DNA of 18,810 bases from Longimonas sp046498435 (GCF_046498435.1 NZ_JAWOAR010000041.1:1-18810), one strand, 5' to 3'. Counted from the stretch's first letter, positions 1-6,973 are shown. Numbers and translations are program-made. Notes: generated by a model from the letters alone, not told the origin.

Positions 1-20
1 ATACCCGACAGCTGTCGGTG

Positions 21-43
21 CGTCGCGTGCTCACCATGACAGG
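21..43 (-). repeat. 23-nt dispersed repeat, inverted relative to 10114-10136
   Basis: The reverse complement of this stretch is identical over 23 nt to 10114-10136. Its core, TGTCATGGTGAGC, also occurs at 2567-2579. All copies lie between genes. They look like members of a wider TCAT-CTGAGC repeat family found throughout the spacers of this window. Confidence 0.75.
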
Positions 44-70
44 CTTCGTGGGAGGGTGATTGCAGAGCAG

Positions 71-89
71 CCATCAAAATGAGGGTTGA
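71..89 (+). repeat. 19-nt repeat, left arm of an inverted pair around the symporter gene
   Basis: This 19-nt sequence (CCATCAAAATGAGGGTTGA) is found as an exact reverse complement at 2519-2537, so the pair brackets the symporter gene. The left copy is itself flanked by an 8-bp direct repeat, CAGAGCAG, at 63-70 and 90-97. That resembles a target-site duplication but is short enough to be chance. Confidence 0.7.
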
Positions 90-260
90 CAGAGCAGTAG
101 CACCGTACGAATGAGCGCGTGTGGTTGGATTGACTTAAGAGTACAGGAAACTAAGCATCCTGCGTCCCAAACTCATCTTAGTCGAATCACCAGTCCAACT
201 TTTCGGGCGCACCTCAACCCCCAACTTCATGCCTGTCTTTACTTAGTATCTGTTTAGCGT

Positions 261-350
261 CGTCCCTCCACACATCCGTCCCTCCACACATCCGTCCCTC
301 CACACATCCGTCCCTCCACACATCCGTCCCTCCACACGTCCATCCCTCCC
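261..350 (+). repeat. 16-bp tandem repeat, about 5.6 copies
   Basis: The unit CGTCCCTCCACACATC is repeated from 261. The first four copies (261-324) are identical. The fifth (325-340) differs by one base, and a partial sixth ends near 350. The top strand is almost purine-free apart from the CACACA part. A 19-nt piece at its right edge (331-349) recurs with one mismatch at 11553-11571. The array lies about 170 bp upstream of the symporter start. Confidence 0.92.
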
Positions 351-387
351 GCTGACATGAATGTCCGCCTGGATCGTATCAAGCCTG

Positions 388-416
388 TTGCAGTCGACCC
401 TTCCCCCTCTTATATT
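388..416 (+). promoter_or_regulatory. Putative promoter of the symporter gene
   Basis: TTGCAG (388-393) and TATATT (411-416) are separated by 17 bp. The -10 element matches the sigma-70 consensus at five of six positions; the -35 keeps only TTG. The resulting leader would be about 100 nt. The probable parA promoter has the same TTGCAG hexamer with the same 17-bp spacing, which supports the reading slightly. Confidence 0.4.
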
Positions 417-523
417 AACGTGATGTTGCAGGCTCAGCAGGGCTTGCAGCCGTGGGTCGGCGTTCCGTGCACGTGGGGCGCCGTTTTCTTTGCGTGTTCC
501 CTCCATCCGTCTTTACTCGCTCT

Positions 524-2290
524 ATGTGGTTTCAGCGCACAATTGAGTTTCTGAATGACCTGGTCTGGTCGTACGGCGTGCCCGTTGGCGATGGCCAGAT
601 GATTCCGTGGGTCGTCATCCTCCTGTTAGGTACCGGGTTCTACCTGACGTTCCAGCTGGGCTTCATCCAGTTTCGGAAGCTGGCCCATGGCTTTTGGGTC
701 ACAACTGGCGCCTATGACGATCCCGACGACCCGGGCGATGTGCCCCACTTTCAGGCGCTGACCACGGCGCTCTCGGCTACTGTAGGCATCGGAAACATTG
801 CGGGGGTGGCGCTGGCCATTCACTTTGGCGGACCCGGCGCGCTCTTCTGGATGTGGCTCACTGCCTTCGTGGGCATGGCCACCAAGTACAGCGAGGTCAC
901 CCTGGCGCAGTTCTACCGCGACGTGCGCGAGGACACCGAAAACCTGAAAAGCTGGATGGGCTCGGTCTCGGGTGGCCCCATGTACTACATCGAAAAGGGA
1001 CTCGGCGAAAGTTGGAAGCCCGCTGCGGTCTTTTTTGCGATTATGCTCATCGCCACCTCATTTCTCACCGGTAACGCCGTGCAGGCCAACACCGTAGCCG
1101 ACACCATGCGCTCCGAGTTCGGCATGGAGCCGTGGATTACGGGAATCATTGTGGCCTCGGTGATTGCTCTGGTGATTCTGGGCGGCATCACGCGGATCGG
1201 GAAGGTCACGGGCATCGTGGCTCCCATCATGGCGGGCATCTACGTACTGGGCGCGATCACTATTCTGGCGCTCCACTACGACCAGCTGATTCCCACCTTT
1301 GCCAGCGTCTTCACCGAAGCGTTTAACCCCTCGGCCGGCGTGGCAGGGACCGGCACCGGCGTGTTCTTGCTGACGCTCATGTACGGCGTGCGGCGCGGTC
1401 TCTTCTCGAACGAGGCTGGTCAGGGCTCTGCCCCCATTGCGCACTCTGCCGCCAAAACCGATGAGCCGGCCTCTGAAGGCGTGGTAGCGCTGCTGGAGCC
1501 GTTCATCGACACCATTATCATCTGTACGCTCACCGCTATGGTCATCCTGGTCACCGGCGCGTGGGGCGACCCAGTACCCACCGAGTTCGACCTCGACTCG
1601 GGCAATATCACCTACCGGGTGCAAGACGAAGGTGGGCTCTTTGCCGACGTGGATACCCCCGAGCGCATTCGGGTGGAAGACGGTGAACAAAAAGTCCCCG
1701 AAGGCGAGCCCGCCATGGCCTGGAATCAGGCCGTTGTAAGTGGCCTCTTTGTGGAATGCGAAGGCGAGTGCGCCGAAGACGATGATCTCAGCGAGCCGTT
1801 CACGGGCACGCTCTACCCCGGCGACGGCACGGCGATCTCACAAGATGGCACGACCTACGCCTCACTCTACGGCGGCGGTGTGCGCAACGGGGCGCCACTT
1901 ACGCAGCTTGCGTTTGAGCGTGGTCTGTCTCCGCTCGGCGACTGGGGCGGCTATATTGTGATTCTAAGCGTCCTGCTCTTTGCAATTTCAACTGCCATCT
2001 CCTGGAGTTACTACGGCGACCGCTGCGCGCACTACCTCTTTGGCGACCGCGCCGTGCTCCCATATAAGTTCCTGTTCGTCGCCATGAACTTCGTGGGTGC
2101 GATTACGGCGCTCACCACCATCTGGACCATCGGCGACATTGCGCTTGGCCTGGTCGTGGTGCCCAACCTGATCGCTCTCATTGCGCTCTCGGGCAAGCTG
2201 AAAGAGCTAACCAGCAGCTATTTCGACCGCAAACCCTGGGAAAATGGAGGTGGCAGCTTCGTAAACGTAACTGATGATGACGAGCGGTAG
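524..2290 (+). CDS. Sodium:alanine/glycine symporter (AGCS family)
   Basis: This is an integral inner-membrane amino acid carrier that should import alanine or glycine with Na+. The family signature ALSATVGIGNIAGVALAI, followed by GGPGALFWMWLTAFVGMATKY, is intact near residues 80-125, and RRGLFSNEAGQGSAPIAHSA follows in the middle of the protein. The ATG at 524 is chosen over the in-frame one at 452. It gives the usual N-terminus (MWFQRTIEFLNDLVWS) and has the CTCTATG context shared by other starts here. The protein is 588 residues, longer than the usual 450-500. The excess is an acidic segment at about residues 350-455 that contains ECEGEC and lies between two membrane segments. The family continues normally after it (WGGYIVILSVLLFAISTAISWSYYGDRC). 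The family assignment is firm; the substrate is inferred. Confidence 0.93.
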   Translation: MWFQRTIEFLNDLVWSYGVPVGDGQMIPWVVILLLGTGFYLTFQLGFIQFRKLAHGFWVTTGAYDDPDDPGDVPHFQALTTALSATVGIGNIAGVALAIHFGGPGALFWMWLTAFVGMATKYSEVTLAQFYRDVREDTENLKSWMGSVSGGPMYYIEKGLGESWKPAAVFFAIMLIATSFLTGNAVQANTVADTMRSEFGMEPWITGIIVASVIALVILGGITRIGKVTGIVAPIMAGIYVLGAITILALHYDQLIPTFASVFTEAFNPSAGVAGTGTGVFLLTLMYGVRRGLFSNEAGQGSAPIAHSAAKTDEPASEGVVALLEPFIDTIIICTLTAMVILVTGAWGDPVPTEFDLDSGNITYRVQDEGGLFADVDTPERIRVEDGEQKVPEGEPAMAWNQAVVSGLFVECEGECAEDDDLSEPFTGTLYPGDGTAISQDGTTYASLYGGGVRNGAPLTQLAFERGLSPLGDWGGYIVILSVLLFAISTAISWSYYGDRCAHYLFGDRAVLPYKFLFVAMNFVGAITALTTIWTIGDIALGLVVVPNLIALIALSGKLKELTSSYFDRKPWENGGGSFVNVTDDDER

Positions 2291-2304
2291 ACGCAACGCT
2301 GTCC

Positions 2305-2322
2305 GGCCTCCGCATGGGGGCC
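2305..2322 (+). terminator. Hairpin downstream of the symporter gene
   Basis: GGCCTCC and GGGGGCC form a 7-bp stem with one G-U pair around a GCAT loop, starting 14 nt after the stop codon. An outer TCCGGC/GCCGGA pairing is possible. No T-run follows, so this may be a factor-dependent end or only an RNA 3' stabiliser. Confidence 0.3.
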
Positions 2323-2378
2323 TGCGCCGGAAGGATCGGAGAGCGGCCCCGACAGCTAACGTCTGACCCGCACAATCC

Positions 2379-2406
2379 GAGATGCTTCACTGCGCTCAGC
2401 ATGACA
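2379..2406 (-). repeat. TCAT-CTGAGCGCAG family repeat
   Basis: Read on the minus strand this is TGTCATGCTGAGCGCAGTGA followed by AGCATCTC. It matches 6678-6704 at 26 of 27 positions in the opposite orientation. It is intergenic and makes no sense as coding sequence. Confidence 0.8.
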
Positions 2407-2518
2407 GCCCCGGCGTGCTCGCATTCATTTTAGCTGGCTGGTATCCTACACACGGTACCTACCATGAACAGGCCTCCTCCGTCGGACGTGCACGGAGGAC
2501 GCTTCCGATAATGCTCTC

Positions 2519-2537
2519 TCAACCCTCATTTTGATGG
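2519..2537 (-). repeat. 19-nt repeat, right arm of an inverted pair
   Basis: This is the exact reverse complement of 71-89. The match stops at both ends after 19 nt. It lies 228 bp after the symporter stop codon. Confidence 0.7.
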
Positions 2538-2560
2538 TTGTCCTGAAGTCATCCCCCAAA

Positions 2561-2585
2561 GAAGCTTGTCATGGTGAGCGCAGTC
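2561..2585 (+). repeat. TCAT-CTGAGCGCAG family repeat, partial
   Basis: The sequence GAAGCTTGTCATGGTGAGCG followed by CAGTC shares its first 19 nt, with one mismatch, with the reverse complement of the stretch near 29-48. It also shares TGTCATGGTGAGC with 10116-10128. Confidence 0.6.
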
Positions 2586-2591
2586 CCGCCC

Positions 2592-2610
2592 CCTGTGGCA
2601 CCAACACTAC
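2592..2610 (+). repeat. 19-nt direct repeat, copy 1
   Basis: CCTGTGGCACCAACACTAC is repeated exactly at 2776-2794. The two copies lie on either side of the 96-nt repeat at 2653-2748. Confidence 0.8.
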
Positions 2611-2652
2611 TGCTGTGTCAACCCTAAATGATTGGGGTTAGATGCGTACTTC

Positions 2653-2748
2653 CCCCTCCATCCTACCCTTCCTCCCCGAGGAGGAAGGAACCGTGGAAGG
2701 CGTTCCTCAAGTCCCCTTCAGAGGAGGGGGATTTAGGGGGAGGGATTC
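2653..2748 (+). repeat. 96-nt two-hairpin repeat, copy A
   Basis: This stretch is 94/96 identical to 6878-6973 with no gaps. It folds into two hairpins. The first is an 8-bp stem CCTTCCTC/GAGGAAGG (2667-2674 with 2681-2688). The second is an 8-bp stem around an AGAG loop ending in GAGGGGGA. The two differences from copy B fall in the first loop and at a stem position where C-G becomes U-G. No reading frame is conserved in a meaningful way. It resembles a REP/MITE-like non-autonomous element. Confidence 0.88.
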
Positions 2749-2775
2749 CATGTTCTCAAAGGACCTAAACAATCA

Positions 2776-2794
2776 CCTGTGGCACCAACACTAC
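2776..2794 (+). repeat. 19-nt direct repeat, copy 2
   Basis: This is the exact second copy of 2592-2610, 184 bp downstream, beyond the 96-nt repeat. Confidence 0.8.
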
Positions 2795-2858
2795 CCGCTT
2801 ATCCGAGCCAGACGATGCGATGACCTGCGCGTTGCCGCTTGTGTCCTCAGAATTGCCG

Positions 2859-2890
2859 TTGACTTAGCGACTTAGCACTCATTCTATATT
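2859..2890 (+). promoter_or_regulatory. upp: Putative promoter of upp
   Basis: TTGACT (2859-2864) is followed after 20 bp by TATATT (2885-2890). The downstream box read as TATATTTC also resembles the Bacteroidota -7 element TAnnTTTG. Transcription would begin only a few bases before the ATG at 2904, so the mRNA would be nearly leaderless, or translation would start at the next ATG (2925). Confidence 0.35.
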
Positions 2891-2903
2891 TCCCTGATCT
2901 CTT

Positions 2904-3548
2904 ATGGATGTTCTGGACATCGACATGCTCACTGTCGTCGATCATCCGCTCTTGAAGCGGGACCTGACAATCCTACGCGACCGCACGACCGCGCACGGTC
3001 TGTTCCGCAAAACGGTGTCGGATGCCGCAGCGATTCTGGCCTATGAGGCCCTGCGCAGCATCCCCCTGGCCGAGGTGGATATCCACACGCCGCTGGAGCC
3101 GACCACCGGCTACGCCATTGCCGAGGAGGTCATTGTGGTGCCTATCATGCGAGCCGGGCTCGGCATGGTCGATGGCTTCGTGCGGTTCGTGCCCGAAGCC
3201 CGCGTAGGGCACCTCGGCATGCAGCGCGACGAGGACACGCACCAGCCGGTTGATTACTACGCCAACATCCCTGCCAGCGTCGACCGCGCCGAAGTCTTCG
3301 TGGTCGACCCGATGCTGGCAACGGGCGGAAGCGCCATCTCGGCCGTCACGCGCCTTAAGGAAGAAGGCGCTGAGCGCTTCACGTTTGCGTGTCTGGTGGC
3401 AGCCCCCGAGGGCGTGCAGGCACTGCACGAAGCGCACCCCAACGTACGCATCGTAGCGGCCACGCTCGACCGCGAACTCGACGAGAACGCGTTCATCCGT
3501 CCCGGACTCGGCGATGCGGGCGACCGCATCTTTGGCACGCCGGCATAA
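2904..3548 (+). CDS. upp: Uracil phosphoribosyltransferase
   Basis: This cytosolic enzyme makes UMP from uracil and PRPP in pyrimidine salvage. The PRPP-binding loop is DPMLATGGSA (residues 135-144). The uracil-binding C-terminal motif PGLGDAGDR begins at residue 200, and VVPIMRAGLGM is the conserved mid-protein segment. The length, 214 residues, fits the family (about 208-210). The start at 2904 has the CTTATG context seen at other genes in this window. An ATG at 2925 would give MLTVVDHPLLKRDL, nearer to the usual N-terminus, so the first seven residues are uncertain. The antiporter gene follows after 34 nt and is probably cotranscribed. Confidence 0.95.
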   Translation: MDVLDIDMLTVVDHPLLKRDLTILRDRTTAHGLFRKTVSDAAAILAYEALRSIPLAEVDIHTPLEPTTGYAIAEEVIVVPIMRAGLGMVDGFVRFVPEARVGHLGMQRDEDTHQPVDYYANIPASVDRAEVFVVDPMLATGGSAISAVTRLKEEGAERFTFACLVAAPEGVQALHEAHPNVRIVAATLDRELDENAFIRPGLGDAGDRIFGTPA

Positions 3549-3582
3549 CCTTCGCATCCCTCTTGCTTCTGTCTTCGTGCCT

Positions 3583-5571
3583 ATGTTTGCCTCTGCTCTG
3601 CGCATTCGGCTCCCGCTCGTTCTCGGACTCCTGCTCCTGGGCCTGCTCGGCACAAGCGCTCTGCCTACCGCCTCTGCTCAGTCGGTGGATCCGCCGCGCG
3701 TGGTCCTGAACGACATCGCATTCAGCGTTACCATCGATGACCCGGATCAGGAGCTTACCTCGGGCGCTCAGATTCAGGTGGGATCCGAAACCGCCCAGCT
3801 CGAATCCGACGGCTCCAGCTGGACTGCCGAAGGACTCGTTGTAGACGAGACCGGCACGTACACCGTGCGCCTGGTGCAGGGCGGCGAAACCATCGACGAA
3901 GCCGATACGCGCGCGCTGCCCGGCTTTGTCTCACTGCTCCCCCCGCTTTTGGCCATTGGCATGGCCCTCGCCTTCAAGCGTGTGATCCCGGCGCTTTTTC
4001 TGGGCATCTGGGTGGGCGCATGGATGGCCGCCGGCTTCTCGCTTAGCGGACTCTTCGTAGGGCTCCTCGAATCGCTGGAGATCTACGTCGTTGGGGCGCT
4101 GGCCAACGAATCACACGTCGCCATCATCCTGTTTTCGCTGATGATCGGTGGCATGGTGGGTATCATCTCAAAAAACGGCGGTACGTACGGCATTGTGGAG
4201 CGCCTGATCGGCTGGGCCAACACGCCGCGCCGCGCGCAGCTTGCCACCAGCACACTCGGCGTGGGCATGTTCTTCGATGACTACGCCAATACCCTCGTCG
4301 TGGGCAACACCATGCGTCCCGTTACCGACCGCCTGAAGGTCTCGCGCGAGAAGCTGGCGTATATTGTGGATTCGACGGCCGCGCCCGTAGCATGTGTGGC
4401 CTTTGTAACCACCTGGATCGGCTACGAAGTCGGGCTCGTGGGCACCGCCGTGGAGGGTCTTGAGGGGTTCAACCAGGGCGCGTACTCCATCTTCCTAAGC
4501 TCACTCGCGTACAGTTTTTACCCCTGGCTGGCGCTCTACTTCGTGTTCGTGGTGGCCAACTCCAGCCGCGACTTCGGCCCCATGGCGCGTGCTGAAATCC
4601 GCGCCCGTACCACCGGACAGGTCGTAAGTCCCGGGGCCAACCTCGACAAGGCTGCCGAGGAGGACAACGACGAGATGCGCCCAAAAGACGGCATCCCGCT
4701 GCGTGCCTACAATGCCGTGCTGCCTATTCTGGTGCTGGTCGGGAGCGTGCTCGCCGGGCTGTACTGGACAGGCATTGAGGCTGCGGGGAGCGATGCATCC
4801 CTCCGCGAGATTATTGGGGAGGCCGACTCCTACACGTCGCTCATCTGGGGCTCGCTCCTGGGTGTGCTTACCGCGGGCGCGCTGTCCGTTGGGCAACGCC
4901 TGCTCTCGCTCGAAGAGACGGTCGAGGCCTGGTATAGCGGACTCAAGTCGATGCTCTTTGCTATGATTATCCTGGTGCTCGCCTGGGCGCTCTCCGACAT
5001 CACCGGGGTGCTGCACACCGCCGATTACCTCGTGTCGGTGCTGGGCACAACGCTTCCGCCCGGCGTAGTGCCTGCCATCATCTTCGTGCTCGCAGCGGCC
5101 ACTGCATTTGCCACCGGCTCCAGTTGGGGCACTATGGGCATCCTCATGCCACTGGTGGTGCCGCTCGTGTGGGCCGTGCTGCAAGCCAACAACATGGCCG
5201 ATCCGTCGAACTACCACATCATGTACTCTGCGGTATCGTGCGTGCTGGCCGGGTCGGTGTGGGGCGACCACTGCTCCCCAATTTCGGACACCACCATCCT
5301 CTCGTCTATGGCGTCGGGGTGCGACCACATCGACCATGTGCGCACGCAGCTTCCGTATGCCATGAGTGTGGGCGTGGTTGCCCTGCTCATAGGCACGCTG
5401 CCTGCCGGATTTGGCTTTCCATGGTGGCTCTCGCTCCTCATCGGTGCCGGACTGCTGTCGGGCGCGCTGCGTCTCTTTGGTACGCCGGTCAACACCCAGG
5501 GGGATGCCGCCGTAGCGTCTTCGTCTGATGATTCATCGCAGCCCCAAGAGGCTTCGGTACCGTCGGCGTAA
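3583..5571 (+). CDS. NhaC-family Na+/H+ antiporter with secreted N-terminal domain
   Basis: This inner-membrane exchanger is expected to move Na+ (possibly with an organic acid) against protons. The family hallmarks are ATGSSWGTMGILMPLVVPLV and GSVWGDHCSPISDTTILSS in the C-terminal half, plus FFDDYANTLVVGNTMRPVTD in the first half. The ATG at 3583 is preferred to 3514, which lies inside upp. It gives a clean signal peptide (MFASALRIRLPLVLGLLLLG through ASA-Q, cut near residue 32). A beta-rich segment of about 80 residues follows before the first membrane helix near residue 115 (FVSLLPPLLAIGMALAFKRV). The protein is 662 residues against about 450-500 for ordinary NhaC. The C-terminus is a Ser/Asp-rich tail. 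The family is firm, the ion specificity is inferred, and the role of the extra domain is unknown. Confidence 0.9.
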   Translation: MFASALRIRLPLVLGLLLLGLLGTSALPTASAQSVDPPRVVLNDIAFSVTIDDPDQELTSGAQIQVGSETAQLESDGSSWTAEGLVVDETGTYTVRLVQGGETIDEADTRALPGFVSLLPPLLAIGMALAFKRVIPALFLGIWVGAWMAAGFSLSGLFVGLLESLEIYVVGALANESHVAIILFSLMIGGMVGIISKNGGTYGIVERLIGWANTPRRAQLATSTLGVGMFFDDYANTLVVGNTMRPVTDRLKVSREKLAYIVDSTAAPVACVAFVTTWIGYEVGLVGTAVEGLEGFNQGAYSIFLSSLAYSFYPWLALYFVFVVANSSRDFGPMARAEIRARTTGQVVSPGANLDKAAEEDNDEMRPKDGIPLRAYNAVLPILVLVGSVLAGLYWTGIEAAGSDASLREIIGEADSYTSLIWGSLLGVLTAGALSVGQRLLSLEETVEAWYSGLKSMLFAMIILVLAWALSDITGVLHTADYLVSVLGTTLPPGVVPAIIFVLAAATAFATGSSWGTMGILMPLVVPLVWAVLQANNMADPSNYHIMYSAVSCVLAGSVWGDHCSPISDTTILSSMASGCDHIDHVRTQLPYAMSVGVVALLIGTLPAGFGFPWWLSLLIGAGLLSGALRLFGTPVNTQGDAAVASSSDDSSQPQEASVPSA

Positions 5572-5595
5572 GTGGACTTCTATGCTAACCCGGAT

Positions 5596-5629
5596 CGCAG
5601 CTACGCATAAGAGGCTGTGTAGCGCGTTT
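5596..5629 (+). terminator. Terminator-like hairpin after the antiporter gene
   Basis: CGC plus GCTACGCA (5596-5607, one bulged A) pairs with TGTGTAGC plus GCG (5616-5626). This makes an 11-bp stem with one G-U pair, followed by TTT. It lies 24 nt after the stop codon at 5571, in the short space between convergent genes, so it may serve both strands. Confidence 0.45.
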
Positions 5630-5666
5630 GTGGGCTGGATGTGAGGAGCAGAAGTGCCCAGCACGC

Positions 5667-6434
5667 CTACGCCACCGGGTAGCTCTTGCCCTCGACCCCA
5701 AGCGTCGTTTCCGGAAAGACGTTGCGGGCTGCCTCCAGCAGCTCCTGTTTGAGTCCGGGCGGAAGGTGCACGAGCACAAGCCGGTCGACGCCTGCGGCCC
5801 GGGCAATATCGGCAGCCTCGACCATGCTGCTGTGCCCGGGCCCCGCGCCGTTAGCCTCATGGATGAGCATATCTGCATCTCGGGCCAACTCGACTACCGC
5901 ATCACACGGAGCCGTATCGCACGAGTACGCGACGACCGCGCCGCGCTCGTGCTCCACGCGCAGCCCGAACGTAGGGGTGTCGCCGTGGCTCACCGGCGCA
6001 CTGGTGATGTGCCACGGGGCGTCGGTCCATACCGCTGCCCCGGGTTCGGACTCGACTTCGTGCGGCACAAGCTCCGGCATGCCCTCCCATCCAGTGGTCA
6101 CTGGGGCAAACGCCTCCATGCAGCGCGTCGCCTGATCGAGCGTGGCAGGATATCCACAGATGGGCAGGTCGCCTTCGTGGTCGGAAAGCCACAGCTTTTC
6201 CATGAGCAGCGGCAGTCCACTGATATGATCGGGGTGCCGGTGCGTGAGGATCAGCCCAGCGACATCCCGAAGCGCACCACCCACCGCTTGCCAGCGCTGA
6301 AGTGCGTCCCCGCCGCAATCGACCAGGAGCGAGGCGCTGGGGTGGTCGTCGTCAGAGAATGCGAGCATGGTGGTCGTACGATGCGGATCACTGATGGAGG
6401 CACCCGTTCCCAGGAGATGGCAGTATGCAGACAT
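5667..6434 (-). CDS. RNase Z-like metallo-beta-lactamase-fold hydrolase
   Basis: This is a soluble two-metal hydrolase. The seven expected ligands are all visible: THRHPDH (H65, H67, D69, H70), PVSH (H150), SCDT (D173) and LVHL (H223). The opening LLGTGAS and the LIHEANG-x-HSS segment (residues 190-203) resemble RNase Z, whose equivalent is LIHEATF. At 255 residues it is shorter than tRNA-processing RNase Z (about 300), and no exosite arm is obvious. It could therefore act on another phosphodiester, such as a cyclic nucleotide, or on a small ester. The frame has high coding quality, while the overlapping frames are shadows. It converges on the antiporter gene. A CATAAT/TATAGC-rich stretch just upstream on the minus strand (about 6443-6456) may hold its promoter. 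Confidence 0.85.
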   Translation of the reverse strand: MSAYCHLLGTGASISDPHRTTTMLAFSDDDHPSASLLVDCGGDALQRWQAVGGALRDVAGLILTHRHPDHISGLPLLMEKLWLSDHEGDLPICGYPATLDQATRCMEAFAPVTTGWEGMPELVPHEVESEPGAAVWTDAPWHITSAPVSHGDTPTFGLRVEHERGAVVAYSCDTAPCDAVVELARDADMLIHEANGAGPGHSSMVEAADIARAAGVDRLVLVHLPPGLKQELLEAARNVFPETTLGVEGKSYPVA

Positions 6435-6677
6435 GTGATGCGATTATGCTATACAACAAGCACGAACGTGTCGAATCCAGTTGGGCTGTGCCATCATCAC
6501 GGGGGCACGTCGGCATAGATCCGAAATCTATTCGCTGTTTGGAGTTGCCGCCACGCCCTGTAAGCATCCACCGGGGGATGGGTACGAGATCGGCGCTGAG
6601 ATCCTTCCGCTCGGCAGCGTCAGGATGACCGAGAGTAAAGACAATGGCTAAGTATTGTGAGCGCTCTTTCATTACGG

Positions 6678-6704
6678 GTCATGCTGAACGCAGTGAAGCA
6701 TCTC
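6678..6704 (+). repeat. TCAT-CTGAGCGCAG family repeat
   Basis: GTCATGCTGAACGCAGTGAA followed by GCATCTC matches the reverse complement of 2379-2405 at 26 of 27 positions. It is intergenic. Confidence 0.8.
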
Positions 6705-6877
6705 AACGCCCACAGTTGAGAAGCGGTGCCACCGAGCCTGCATGGAGACGGCTGCACTTCCACCCATATTGAAGAGAGAAGACAGGCTTGGGTAGCCCAA
6801 TCACCTGTAGCGTTGATGTTCTGCTTTCTGGTACCTAAGTGACCTCAACAATGGTTTTGGGGATTGCCGGGTGGATT

Positions 6878-6973
6878 CCCCTCCATCCTACCCTTCCTCC
6901 CCCAGGAGGAAGGAACCGTGGAAGGCGTTCCTCAAGTCCCCCTCAGAGGAGGGGGATTTAGGGGGAGGGATTC
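6878..6973 (+). repeat. 96-nt two-hairpin repeat, copy B
   Basis: This is 94/96 identical to 2653-2748, in the same orientation. The second hairpin is perfect here: TCCCCCTC, an AGAG loop, then GAGGGGGA. Flanking DNA is unrelated to that of copy A, so the repeat boundaries are well defined. The 19-nt direct repeat seen around copy A is absent here. Confidence 0.88.

Larger units (their letters stand above)
1..523. other. Non-coding region upstream of the symporter gene
   Basis: No convincing gene is visible. The region opens with a perfect 14-bp palindrome (positions 5-18, CCGACAGCTGTCGG), which may be the end of a terminator or an operator of a gene outside the window. It then holds two short sequences that recur elsewhere in the window (21-43 and 71-89), a 16-bp tandem repeat (261-350), and a promoter-like pair at 388-416. 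The small open frames here run through the tandem repeat and are not credible. Confidence 0.6.
2291..2903. other. Repeat-rich spacer between symporter and upp
   Basis: No gene is supported here. The spacer contains a hairpin after the symporter, two TCAT-CTGAGC-type repeats (2379-2406 and 2561-2585), one arm of the 19-nt inverted pair (2519-2537), a 96-nt two-hairpin repeat (2653-2748) bracketed by a 19-nt direct repeat, and a promoter-like sequence before upp. A 77-codon open frame at 2642-2875 runs through the 96-nt repeat and is rejected. Confidence 0.6.

Noticed and set aside
261..350. CRISPR array
   Set aside because: The 16-bp units are contiguous with no spacers, and there are no cas genes.
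243..506. 87-codon minus-strand frame with a repetitive C-terminus
   Set aside because: Its repeats (GCVEGRM-like) are just the translation of the 16-bp tandem array, and the frame has no other support.
420..523. Glycine riboswitch in the roughly 100-nt symporter leader
   Set aside because: AGCS genes are often controlled by glycine riboswitches, but I could not find the conserved aptamer core, and the leader is barely long enough for one aptamer.
2642..2875. 77-codon open frame before upp
   Set aside because: It reads through the 96-nt repeat and the 19-nt direct repeat, has no family resemblance, and the equivalent frame around copy B has a different length and ends.
5628..6518. 296-codon plus-strand frame opposite the RNase Z-like gene
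   Set aside because: The minus-strand frame has all the metal-ligand motifs. The plus-strand frame is an antisense shadow rich in Arg and His.
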